DNA of 64,000 nucleotides from Zobellia uliginosa (GTDB lineage: Bacteria > Bacteroidota > Bacteroidia > Flavobacteriales > Flavobacteriaceae), in the NCBI RefSeq assembly GCF_018860745.1, contig NZ_JAHKPY010000002.1:248001-312000 (forward strand), written 5' to 3'. The notes beneath the pieces are model-generated. The model saw only the letters and a list, made by a program, of their open reading frames with translations, searched no databases and was not told where the DNA came from. Shown one piece after another: positions 1 to 8,433 of the stretch (its first letter is position 1; the number at the start of each line of letters is the position of its first letter). The position numbers and the translations under genes were made by a program.

Positions 1-306
1 AATGTGATTTTTTACTTTTCCTAAATGAATTCTTGCGGGAATTCCTAATGCGCGAAGACAGGAAATCAATAGTATGGACTTTTCTATGCAATGTCCTTTC
101 ACTTTTTTAGCAATCGTACTGGCCTTATAGTTCTCTTTTGATAAACTCAAGTCATATGGGTCGTATCTCCATGAGTCGCGTACGTTTAGGTACAAACGTA
201 TAGTCTTTTCTTTATTGGATAGCGTATCTGTCTTGTACTCGGAAATCAGGTTTTGAACTTCCTCGCTGTTGTAATCAAAATAATATGTAGGAGATAAATA
301 ATCCAT
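1..306 (-). CDS. Transglutaminase-like domain protein (N-terminal part, cut by window edge)
   Basis: This reading frame starts with an ATG at 306 and runs open for 102 codons to the left edge, so the C-terminal part is missing. The translation begins MDYLSPTYYFDYNSEE. Near the edge it contains GHCIEKSILLISCLRALGIP, the usual context of the nucleophilic cysteine of transglutaminase-core (cysteine protease fold) domains, with C at about residue 75 and the ALGIPAR block following. No signal peptide is visible, so a cytosolic location is likely. In bacteria such stand-alone domains are mostly uncharacterised peptidase-like enzymes. The catalytic His and Asp would lie beyond the edge and cannot be checked. 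The family call is fairly firm; the function is open. Confidence 0.7.
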   Translation of the reverse strand, partial: MDYLSPTYYFDYNSEEVQNLISEYKTDTLSNKEKTIRLYLNVRDSWRYDPYDLSLSKENYKASTIAKKVKGHCIEKSILLISCLRALGIPARIHLGKVKNHI

Positions 307-461
307 TTTTATATTTTAGATGTTCAGCTAAAGGCCATTATTTTGCTTTTTCTTGCTGAAAAGCTAAATCCATAGGATGGAGCTACCTCATAAATATACA
401 CAGACCATTTTGTTTTGGCGCTACGTTCTACTTTACATTTTGGCCGCAATGGTATTATTTT

Positions 462-911
462 TCAACTTTTTATGTAAACATTCGGGTTGTGTTTCTCCAT
501 ATAAAACTCAGGGTGTGGTAATTCATTAAAGCCGAATTTTTTATACAGCCATTCTGCCGTATTCGTTAATAAAATCCACCTTCTTAGACCTTGTAGATTT
601 GGGTGTTCCATTATTTCGGAAATCAACCATTTACTTAATCCCTTACCTCTGTATTCTTCTAAAATATAAACGTCTCCTAAATACGCAATGGTGGCATAGT
701 CAGAAATTATACGGGCAAACCCAATCTGTTCGTTTTTGTAATAAAGTCCGAAATTCAATGAATTTTCAATAGATGTTTTAAGCGTATGGATTGGTATTCC
801 ATGACTCCAGTCCGTTTCATTTGCCAGAAATTTGTGGATACTATCAATATTCAATTTCTTTTGGTCAGTTGAAATTGTATAGTCGTCTCTCTGGGTTTCT
901 CTAATTTCCAA
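462..911 (-). CDS. GNAT family N-acetyltransferase
   Basis: A 149-residue protein with the GNAT fold order. A strand-rich centre (GFARIISDYATIAYLGDVYI) is followed by the acetyl-CoA pyrophosphate loop EEYRGKGLSKWL (R/Q-x-x-G-x-G/A type) at about residues 84-95. It ends with the common WLYKKFGF segment, in which a late aromatic and a FGF turn close the CoA site. Length is typical of single-domain GNATs. Such enzymes move an acetyl group from acetyl-CoA to an amine; the substrate cannot be read from the sequence. It is a monocistronic minus-strand gene with long AT-rich spacers on both sides, which fits an accessory gene acquired singly. Confidence 0.85.
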   Translation of the reverse strand: MEIRETQRDDYTISTDQKKLNIDSIHKFLANETDWSHGIPIHTLKTSIENSLNFGLYYKNEQIGFARIISDYATIAYLGDVYILEEYRGKGLSKWLISEIMEHPNLQGLRRWILLTNTAEWLYKKFGFNELPHPEFYMEKHNPNVYIKS

Positions 912-1270
912 TTCAGTTCTTTTTAATTAATGCCTACAGTTTCATATAAGAAGCGTAGCGTATAGAAAGACGTTGGTATTTCGTATAAACACAACGCCAA
1001 TATTTTAAAATACGCTAAATATAGCATTTAAAACGCTGACCGGTATTTTTCACATGATAGCTTTACTAGTATGCTAAACAGATTTGCCAATTAATTAAAA
1101 TTAAGTGCGCAATCTAAGTTCTTGTTGTAGGATTAAATGTATTGGTAAAAATCTGTAACTGCACTGTTCATTAACCCATTCTTATCTATTAAAAGGCCTT
1201 ATAGGTATTTGTAAAAGCGGTGTAGATCACTCGTTACAAACGAGCGCTAGCGGGGGTTATGTAACGTTTT
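912..1270 (-). other. Intergenic spacer upstream of the GNAT gene
   Basis: No convincing gene was seen in these 359 bases. On the minus strand the spacer carries CGTTGTGT (complement of 989-996), about 80 bases upstream of the GNAT start. The same octamer occurs upstream of the next gene. Around 1230-1270 there is a short GC-richer stretch with GCGCTAGCG, unlike the AT-rich surroundings. I cannot assign a function to it. Confidence 0.4.
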
Positions 1271-1747
1271 TTATTTTCCATTTAAGTGTCTATTTCGGTA
1301 GGTTTTTAGCAGGTATTTTAATCTTAAAGAATTTATGTCCAGATTATTAATAAATATTTCCTTTTCAATGTGATTTATTTTAAAAGTCAAATACTCTTTA
1401 GATATAACTGATGCAGCATAATTGGGTTTTACAATTATTTTATCGTCCTCAATTGAGTTCCAGCTAAATGTTTTTCCGTCGCAAAGGGAAATCCCTTTAG
1501 AGGATAAGGTCATTTGTATTAAGTTGTTTTGGATTGTACTAAAAACCTTGAAGATGTCTTTCATATTATACGTTACCAAACAGGCCAGTAAAAATCCAAA
1601 TATTTTCAAGTCCAAAAATATTAGAATAATGGCAATAGATATCCAGAAAAGAAAAAGTACTATTTGCCAATAATAATAACTTTTAGATAGCCGAACTATC
1701 GTTTGGGATGGTGCTTTTTTATTCTCTTCAAATAACCCTGCAAGCAT
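1271..1747 (-). CDS. Hypothetical membrane protein with two N-terminal helices and a PH-like tail
   Basis: A 158-residue protein that I do not recognise by name. After a charged start it has two hydrophobic segments at about residues 27-46 and 48-60, separated by very few polar residues, which suggests a helical hairpin in the inner membrane. The remaining ~90 residues alternate short strands (MTLSSKGISL, TFSWNSIEDD, EYLTFKIN) and end in a basic helix. That layout resembles small bacterial PH-like membrane proteins (YcxB/bPH type). The similarity is one of architecture only. It stands alone, flanked by AT-rich spacers, and no enzymatic motif is visible. Confidence 0.6.
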   Translation of the reverse strand: MLAGLFEENKKAPSQTIVRLSKSYYYWQIVLFLFWISIAIILIFLDLKIFGFLLACLVTYNMKDIFKVFSTIQNNLIQMTLSSKGISLCDGKTFSWNSIEDDKIIVKPNYAASVISKEYLTFKINHIEKEIFINNLDINSLRLKYLLKTYRNRHLNGK

Positions 1748-2093
1748 TAGTATTGAGTGAGTTAATTTTTTTTGTAAATGTTACACAACGGTATAATATA
1801 TGAAAAGTAGGGCAGTTATAAATCACTTACTTTCGGATATATACTGAGCCATATTTTTTGTTCTATTTTTATCTTTTTTCTAAAATACATATTAAAAATA
1901 TGGCGGGCTTTGCAAACATACAGAAACCTTTGATTTAGTAAAAATCGCCCTATTTTTTAATATACATTGTCAGCCACTGGCTTTATTCCGTAGACTTGCT
2001 AGCGTTGGCAGAAGACATAGTCTTTTGCAATTTTTGACGTAGCGTTGGCTGTAGCGAATATGTATATCTTTGAACGTAGGCTTTCATTCTGCT
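1748..2093. other. Intergenic spacer between hsdR and the small membrane-protein gene
   Basis: No gene was found in these 346 bases. On the minus strand CGTTGTGT (complement of 1783-1790) lies about 40 bases upstream of the membrane-protein start. The decamer TAGCGTTGGC occurs twice, about 40 bases apart, between about 2000 and 2050, just downstream of the hsdR stop. No clear terminator hairpin with a T-run follows hsdR. Confidence 0.4.
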
Positions 2094-5000
2094 TTATTTT
2101 CTATTTTTCTTAAAATTCTCTGCTTGTGAGAAGATTTCCTCATAAACTTCATCTCTCTCAACTGGAGGATATCCAAATTCGTCTAAGAGTAGAATAAGTC
2201 CAACTTTTAAAGCTGCTTTAATATCGTCTCGTTTACTCCAATCAGGAAATTTTGCTTGACTGTCTACTAGTTCTTTAACTTTCTTAGCCAATTCAATTAA
2301 CTTGTCTTCTGGATAAGAGAAATCATATTTGCTACATAATTCTAATAAGATGTCGTAAAATGCTTTTTCCTCAAAGTCGATTCCGAGCTCGTCTCCTGCG
2401 TTAAATTCATCACGTACTTGCATAATCATTTCTGTTAATGCTTCTGCTATTTCATCATAGACTTCACTTCGTAAGATATCATTCTCGCTTCTGTCATTGT
2501 ATCTAGCTACTAACGAGTCCATTTTTTTAGTAAAATCAACGCCTTTTACTTTATTCACTTTCTTCATTTCCCCAATAGCTTTTGCTAATAGTTTTTGAAG
2601 AAGCTTAATTTTGGTATTTGGTAATTTTATCTTGTCTATTTTGGCTAGATAATCATCATCAAAAATGTCTTGTTGCGATTCTGTATCTTCTCCTAGTTTA
2701 AAAATTTCTTCTACACCGTCACTTTGTAATGCATCTTTTATCATATCACGCACTTTAGCATTCATTTGTGCGGTATCTGGTGCATCTCCTTTAGTCAACT
2801 TAAAAACAATAGAGCGAACTGCTAAATAGAAGTGGGTGTAGTCTCTTTCGATTTGCGTTAGTTTTTCACTTCCTGCACAAATATCATAAGCTGCTTTTAG
2901 CCTTTTGACCAAGCCCATAAAACGTGTTTCATCTTCTTTGGTAACCTGTGCAAATTCGGCAGCTTGATTTAAAGTATTTAATTGATCTAATGCAGAACCA
3001 TTAAAGTAATTACTTATATCAAATTTGTGAAAGAACTTAGCTAATAAATCTAGGTGATTACGAACTATAATTAACGATGACGCTATATCTTCAAAATTAT
3101 CTTGGTCGCCTTTTCCGTATTTTGCTAAAGCCATATTCATAGCCTTTTTAATACCGATATAATCCACAACTAGACCTTTATTTTTACCTGCAAATTTTCT
3201 GTTTACTCGAGAAATAGTTTGAATTAAGTTGTGTTGTTGAATAGGTTTGTAAATATAAATACTGTCCAAAAACGGAACATCAAAACCAGTTAACCACATA
3301 TCTACCACTATGGCGATTTTAAAGTTTGATTTTTCATTTTTAAACTGACGGTCTAACTCTTTTCGATATTCTTTTGTACCTAAAGCTTCATACATTTCTT
3401 TAGGGTCATCTTTACCACGTGTCATTATCATTTTAACACGTTCCATTGGTTTTATCTCTCGCTTTTCTTTATCGGTTAATTCTGCTCCATCTTCAGCTTG
3501 TTTAATTTCTGCCCATTCAGGTCGTAATGCTATTAGGTTTTTATATAATTCATAGGCAATTGGTCTGCTAGGACAAACAAAAAGTGCCTTGCCTTTAACC
3601 GTAGCTCCTTCATCGACTCGGTTTTCATAATGATTTACAAAATCTACAGCTATTTTTTTGAGCACATCAGGGTCGCCCAAAATGGCATTCATATTTGCCG
3701 ATTGCTTTTTACTTTCTTCTACTTGATATTCATTAGCTCCTGCTTCGGCTGCTTCTTCGTAGTATTCTTCAATTTTTTGAAGTTCGCTATTGTTTAAAAT
3801 TACTTTTGCGGCTCTACCTTCATATACAATTCTTACGGTGATTTCATCTTTTACAGATTCTGTCATGGTATAAGAGTCTACTACTTTACCAAATACATCC
3901 AATGTCGCATCAATTGGTGTTCCTGTAAAGCCAACAAAAGTGGCACTGGGTAACGAATCGTGTAGATATTTAGCAAAACCATAGGTTTTCTTAACCCCTT
4001 TTTCTGTAACTTTTATTTTTTGGTCTAAATTGGTTTGACTTCTATGTGCTTCATCAGAAATACAAATAACGTTAGTACGTTCTGTTAGTAATTCTAAATC
4101 TTCGGTAAACTTGTGTATGGTGGTTAAAAACACACCTCCGGATTCGCACCCTTGCATAAGTTCTCTTAGGTGACTGCGACTTTCTACACTTACAATACCA
4201 TTATCTCCAACATAGTTTTTAGCATTGGTAAATTGTGATGATAATTGGTCGTCTAAATCTGTGCGATCTGTGATGAGGACAATGGTTGGATTCTCAAAAT
4301 ATTCGCTTTTCATTAATAAGCGCGTTAAGAACAGCATTGTAAAACTCTTACCACAACCTGTAGCTCCAAAATAAGTTCCACCTTTTCCATCTCCGCCAGA
4401 ACCGTCTTTATTTTTTTGAGCCAATTTTATATTATCATACAAAGCTCTTGCTGCATAATATTGCGGATAACGACACACAATTTTCTCGTCTTTTTTACTG
4501 CTATCAGGTAGGTAAATAAAATTGCGAATAATATCTCGTAAGCGGTTTTTGTGCAACATTCCTTGAACGAGGGTAAACATAGAATCTATACCATCTACAT
4601 CTTTGGCTACACCTGCAATACGTCTCCAAGCATAGTAAAACTCATAAGGTGCAAAAAAGGAACCTGCTTTGTTATTAACACCATCACTAATAATACAAAA
4701 TGTATTATAGATAAAAAGTTGTGGAATATCTCTTTTATAACGTGTAGTTAATTGTACATAAGCATTATGGATCGTAGTGTTTTCTTGAATAGCTGTTTTG
4801 AATTCAAAAACCACAATAGGTAAACCATTAATATATATAATACCATCTGGAATACGTTTATGTGTGCCTACTATTTCTAATTGATTGACAAATTTATAAA
4901 TGTTCTTATCACCATAAGTTACTTCAGGTTCTGCAACTTCAATAGTTTCTATTGTTGTGCTTTGAACTTGTTTTTCTAAACCTGAAAAATCTAGTAATTG

Positions 5001-5318
5001 TACGTAGATATCCTTTTGACTTGGGTCTTCTCTTTTTAATATGAAGCCATCTGAAAGCATACGCATAAATCGTTTATTGCTTTCATATAAATCTGAGCTA
5101 GGTAATGTTTTTAATTGCAGTATAATACCGTCTATCTCTGTACTAGAAATGTTCTCTTTGGCATATTTAGAAGCTAAAAACGAACGTAAATCATCTTCAA
5201 TAATTACTTCATCTTCTGCACGATTTAAAGTATTACCCAAATGGTGTGGATATCCTTCATTTGCCAATAGCTCTGCAAAAACATTTTCTAACTGGGCTTC
5301 TGTAAATTTTTGACTCAT
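2094..5318 (-). CDS. hsdR: Type I restriction enzyme, R subunit (HsdR)
   Basis: A 1074-residue motor and nuclease subunit that, with HsdM and HsdS, translocates DNA and cuts unmethylated DNA. The N-terminal PD-(D/E)xK nuclease is visible as D158 followed by E172-F-K174. The SF2 helicase motor has Walker A GATGCGKS at 318-325, a DEAH box at 422-425, TGTP at about 465-468, and the motif V/VI region GFDVPFLDSIYIYKP...QTISRVNRKF. The C-terminal third is the helical HsdM-contact part. Length is normal for the family and no frame break was seen, so the enzyme looks intact. It is the last gene of the minus-strand operon, 10 bases after the broken DUF262 remnant, and is separated from hsdS by the TIR insert. 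Confidence 0.95.
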   Translation of the reverse strand: MSQKFTEAQLENVFAELLANEGYPHHLGNTLNRAEDEVIIEDDLRSFLASKYAKENISSTEIDGIILQLKTLPSSDLYESNKRFMRMLSDGFILKREDPSQKDIYVQLLDFSGLEKQVQSTTIETIEVAEPEVTYGDKNIYKFVNQLEIVGTHKRIPDGIIYINGLPIVVFEFKTAIQENTTIHNAYVQLTTRYKRDIPQLFIYNTFCIISDGVNNKAGSFFAPYEFYYAWRRIAGVAKDVDGIDSMFTLVQGMLHKNRLRDIIRNFIYLPDSSKKDEKIVCRYPQYYAARALYDNIKLAQKNKDGSGGDGKGGTYFGATGCGKSFTMLFLTRLLMKSEYFENPTIVLITDRTDLDDQLSSQFTNAKNYVGDNGIVSVESRSHLRELMQGCESGGVFLTTIHKFTEDLELLTERTNVICISDEAHRSQTNLDQKIKVTEKGVKKTYGFAKYLHDSLPSATFVGFTGTPIDATLDVFGKVVDSYTMTESVKDEITVRIVYEGRAAKVILNNSELQKIEEYYEEAAEAGANEYQVEESKKQSANMNAILGDPDVLKKIAVDFVNHYENRVDEGATVKGKALFVCPSRPIAYELYKNLIALRPEWAEIKQAEDGAELTDKEKREIKPMERVKMIMTRGKDDPKEMYEALGTKEYRKELDRQFKNEKSNFKIAIVVDMWLTGFDVPFLDSIYIYKPIQQHNLIQTISRVNRKFAGKNKGLVVDYIGIKKAMNMALAKYGKGDQDNFEDIASSLIIVRNHLDLLAKFFHKFDISNYFNGSALDQLNTLNQAAEFAQVTKEDETRFMGLVKRLKAAYDICAGSEKLTQIERDYTHFYLAVRSIVFKLTKGDAPDTAQMNAKVRDMIKDALQSDGVEEIFKLGEDTESQQDIFDDDYLAKIDKIKLPNTKIKLLQKLLAKAIGEMKKVNKVKGVDFTKKMDSLVARYNDRSENDILRSEVYDEIAEALTEMIMQVRDEFNAGDELGIDFEEKAFYDILLELCSKYDFSYPEDKLIELAKKVKELVDSQAKFPDWSKRDDIKAALKVGLILLLDEFGYPPVERDEVYEEIFSQAENFKKNRK

Positions 5319-5328
5319 GCTTTTACTT

Positions 5329-5889
5329 TTATAGACTTTCGTAATAAGCTTTTAGTTTATTAGACATTAGTTTACGTCTTTCTTCTAAAAACTTATTGTA
5401 ATCTTGGTGTGTAGCTTCGGTTATAAATGAAGGAATATCATTTGTTTTGATGTTTTCGGATAAAGCAGATTTAGCATCTAATGTGCTAATTTCATTAACA
5501 CCTTTAATTATTTGGTCTTTAATTTTACCCAGGTACTCCACAGGCGGCATTTTACCCACTTTTATGTTGGTAGCTTGTTCTGTATATACAAAATTAGCTA
5601 CTTGGTTATAGGCTTTCTGTGGATATCCGTTGTTTATTAAATACTGTTTTGGGAAAATGTGATGTATGTCTCCTCTTTGTTCTATTAAACTAGTTATTGT
5701 CATTGATTTCGATAAGAAAGCTACAGCATTACTATTTACTTGAGCTGCTAAATACAATGTATAGGCATTGTTATTTACACTAGAACTTTCTAAATCGTTT
5801 ATTAAACCAAAATCCCAAAAGCCTTCACCTAAATGAGCTTGCTCCATTTGTAATAAATTAACGGCGTTATTGAGGGATGACCACCCCAT
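5329..5889 (-). pseudogene. C-terminal remnant of a DUF262/DUF1524 (GmrSD-like) protein
   Basis: The frame gives 186 residues. Only the part from about residue 12 on looks native: GFWDFGLI, LESSSVNNNAY and LAAQ lead into RGDIHHIFPKQYL at 73-85. This is the HNH-type HxxP signature of DUF1524, the nuclease half of GmrSD-like modification-dependent restriction systems. Full-length relatives carry a DUF262 ParB-like NTPase domain of several hundred residues before this point; it is absent. The ATG at 5889 lies out of frame inside the preceding SLOG-type gene, so it is probably not a natural start. I read it as the 3' end of a gene that lost its 5' part. Expression by coupling from upstream is possible, but a nuclease without its NTPase domain is unlikely to work normally. 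Confidence 0.75.
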
Positions 5890-6041
5890 ATTATTCTATG
5901 ATGTGGCAATACTACTGTTGTCAAAGCAATAACTGCGTCACGAATTGCAATAATGTCTGCTGTTTCTATATACTTTGCATCTCTATTAGGCAAGGGAATA
6001 CTAGCAGATAGAAATATATTCTTTATGCCTTTTGTAGCCAT
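5829..6041 (-). pseudogene. N-terminal fragment of a SLOG-type (TIR-associated) protein
   Basis: Only 70 residues. The first ~60 (KNIFLSASIP, RDAKYIETADIIAIRDAV, VVLPHHRIIWGGHPSITPLI) resemble the N-terminus of SLOG/LOG-like Rossmann proteins found beside TIR genes. The GGHP segment belongs to the nucleotide-binding loop. The fragment then runs into YYKWSKLI and a stop, exactly where the DUF262 remnant begins in another frame. Relatives are clearly longer, so the 3' part is missing. The start overlaps the end of the TIR gene by 19 bases, the arrangement expected of a co-translated TIR-SLOG pair. SLOG domains are known or predicted sensors of NAD-derived nucleotides (for example in Thoeris ThsA). 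The family call is from memory of motif patterns. Confidence 0.65.
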
Positions 6042-7195
6042 AATTCAAAATCTTGTTTTTTTAGTGTTTTTATATCCTTTTTGAAATTGTCATTCAACCA
6101 TTCTAAATGTTGCAACCATTTATCACGAATTCGCAAATCATCATATATCAATCGTATAGACACTTCATCGTATCCCATCAACTCTTTTTTGATTTCGGCA
6201 GATTGACAACTAGTAGATTGTGGGATACCAATAGTAGGAATGTATATTATATGTTCTCCATTCGGTAAATCCTCTGTTAAAATTTTTTCAGGTTGTACAG
6301 TTACCTTTCGATTATTCTTTTCTGCAATGTTTCTAAATTCAGTAATTAAATTATCTTGTCTAGCTGCTAAATTTCTTGCGCGTACAGATTCCACTTCAGT
6401 AAGCACACCTTCTACCATTGCTTCAATAAAGCGACCAGTACTATCTAACCTGTTATTGACAAAGTCATCTTCAGTTAATTGTATTGGGTAACTGATATAA
6501 GAAGATTTATCAATATCCTTTATTTGATGATTTGGCCACACCAGCTGGACAATTCCTATTTGTTTTGCACTTGCTTCTGCAAATTCTTCTTTACACCAAT
6601 GACTTTCCAAAAAGCCAGGTGTATTTAGCAGTACAATAACATCGCAATCTGTCATACGATGCCACAATTCATCTTGAAAAGGTTCTCCCTTTTGGATTGA
6701 ATGCGTATCGAGAAATACATCAAAATTATGGGCTTCTAAAGCCTCGTATAATTGAATAGCTACAGCGGTAGATTCTGCTCTACGGTAACTGATAAATACT
6801 TTTCTTGTACTTCGTAACAACTCAAAAGCTTCTAAGACAACATTAGTAATTCTATTTACTTCATTTTCTGAATATTTAATAGCATTTTGATTTTCTAAAA
6901 CGCTTGGAATATCATTTTCAAAACTGTCATAGAAGATTGGAAGTATCATTGTACCATCTTTCAGAAGCCTTTGAGTAACATCTAAATCCTTAAAATCGCT
7001 ATTAGTGTCTCCAAAATATAATGCAAATGCAGGTTGGTTACCCTTATATTCATCTTCAATAGAAGATGCCGGAATAACTTTAATAAACTCTTCAGGCAAT
7101 TTGAGATTCCTTAATTCTTCCCTTATCTGGTCAATAATTATTTGCCTTTCAGGAACGTTTGAGCCTAATGTTATTAGTTGATATTTATATTTCAT
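6023..7195 (-). CDS. TIR-domain protein, probable NADase-type defence effector or signal producer
   Basis: A 390-residue protein with three parts. Residues 1-128 form an alpha/beta domain with a TIR/receiver-like rhythm (FALYFGD, GTMILPIFYD, IPSVLENQNAI). Residues ~131-230 are a clear TIR domain: RKVFISYRRAES, a middle FDVFLDTHSIQKGEPF, and SHWCKEEFAEA, where E204 fits the catalytic glutamate of NAD-cleaving TIRs. The tail of ~160 residues has no family I can name. Bacterial TIR proteins cleave NAD+ or make cyclic ADP-ribose-type signals during phage infection. The start overlaps the hsdS stop by 4 bases and the 3' end overlaps the SLOG-type gene by 19, so it is tightly embedded in the hsd operon. 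The TIR frame looks intact although its neighbour is broken. Confidence 0.85.
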   Translation of the reverse strand: MKYKYQLITLGSNVPERQIIIDQIREELRNLKLPEEFIKVIPASSIEDEYKGNQPAFALYFGDTNSDFKDLDVTQRLLKDGTMILPIFYDSFENDIPSVLENQNAIKYSENEVNRITNVVLEAFELLRSTRKVFISYRRAESTAVAIQLYEALEAHNFDVFLDTHSIQKGEPFQDELWHRMTDCDVIVLLNTPGFLESHWCKEEFAEASAKQIGIVQLVWPNHQIKDIDKSSYISYPIQLTEDDFVNNRLDSTGRFIEAMVEGVLTEVESVRARNLAARQDNLITEFRNIAEKNNRKVTVQPEKILTEDLPNGEHIIYIPTIGIPQSTSCQSAEIKKELMGYDEVSIRLIYDDLRIRDKWLQHLEWLNDNFKKDIKTLKKQDFELWLQKA

Positions 7196-8433
7196 AAGGC
7201 TTCATTTTTTGGTGCTACTTGAGTCATTTTTGCTAGTAATAGACTTTGTAGTTCTTGGAGGGTTTGGGATTGTTGAGAGTTTTTATTGTTAAATAATTTA
7301 GAGATTTTATTTTCATAAGATTCTAATAAAATTTCTGAAGGAAGTATTATTCTGAAGTTTTGTAAATCACCTTTTGTTATAGCTTGTCTTGTAGAACCTG
7401 ATTCACTAACGCCTACTAATTGTTTTTTTGATTCTTTTGAACATAAATTGCATAATAGATAATAATTGATTTTAGATTTTGGTCTAATTAGCATAATATG
7501 CTGATTAATTCTAGCTGGTAGAATTTCATTCGGGACTAAACAACATCTAGCCACGGACGCACCAGTAATATTAAATAATATATCGTTTGATTTAATAGTT
7601 ACATTCCTAAGTTTACTGGCTTGTGCATCATCTATAAATGCTAGTTCTTCATATTTAAAATTAAAGTCATAAACATTCATACTTCTGATAAATGATATGC
7701 CTGTTTTATGATATCCATCTTTACCACCTTTTGGAGTAGACCCACTAGAGATTTTATCACATACCGAAATAAGATTCTCCACACTCCACCCAACAGGAAT
7801 CTCCTTATCCAATTCTTCATTATATACCATTTCACCACCAGAAGATTTATAAGGTTTTCCATCTTCGTTTGGAAACTCAAAATCTACAAACCAATGTTTG
7901 TATAAGGCTTGTGCAGTAGCTTCTAGATTGGTGTTTATTTTTTCGTTGAGTTGTATGCGGTTGGTAACCGAGTTGTACTCGGCTACAATTTGTTGTTGTT
8001 TTTCTATGGTTGGGATGGGTAGTTCAATATCACAAACTTCATCCCAATCAAAAATTTCCCTTACGCTTCCGTGTGATTTATATCGTGCATAGCGGTCAAA
8101 TTCTGGTCTTCTAAACCACATCATTAAATATTCTGAAAGTAATTTATTCTGGTCTTTTATTTCAAAAACTGAATATGCTTGCGATACAAGTGCATTTTCA
8201 TATTCTTCTAACATAGCAATCCCTATTTTATCCCCACGTCTCGAAGTATCAGGTATATATACGAATTGTTTTTTTTTGACAATTTTATACTTCTTAAAAT
8301 CAGTCCCAACTGTATTTGCAATTGAAGGAATAAATACTTTTTTTACACTAACACCTAACAAAGTGGTAACGGCTAACTCTTTATTTCTAATATTTACTGG
8401 CTGTATGTAATCGCCTAAACGTTTATAAATCAT
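7192..8433 (-). CDS. hsdS: Type I restriction-modification specificity subunit (HsdS)
   Basis: A 413-residue DNA-recognition subunit with the usual duplicated layout: target-recognition domain 1 (about 1-150), a conserved helical spacer with LPIPTIEKQQQIVAEYNSV and NTNLEATAQALYKHWFVDFE, target-recognition domain 2 (from about IPVGWSVENLISVCDKISSG), and a C-terminal helix ending in LQELQSLLLAKM. TRD1 is somewhat short at its N-terminus, but this occurs in the family. HsdS sets the bipartite target sequence for both methylation and cleavage; the target cannot be deduced here. Its start overlaps the hsdM end by 11 bases, and its end overlaps the TIR gene by 4. Confidence 0.93.
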   Translation of the reverse strand: MIYKRLGDYIQPVNIRNKELAVTTLLGVSVKKVFIPSIANTVGTDFKKYKIVKKKQFVYIPDTSRRGDKIGIAMLEEYENALVSQAYSVFEIKDQNKLLSEYLMMWFRRPEFDRYARYKSHGSVREIFDWDEVCDIELPIPTIEKQQQIVAEYNSVTNRIQLNEKINTNLEATAQALYKHWFVDFEFPNEDGKPYKSSGGEMVYNEELDKEIPVGWSVENLISVCDKISSGSTPKGGKDGYHKTGISFIRSMNVYDFNFKYEELAFIDDAQASKLRNVTIKSNDILFNITGASVARCCLVPNEILPARINQHIMLIRPKSKINYYLLCNLCSKESKKQLVGVSESGSTRQAITKGDLQNFRIILPSEILLESYENKISKLFNNKNSQQSQTLQELQSLLLAKMTQVAPKNEAL

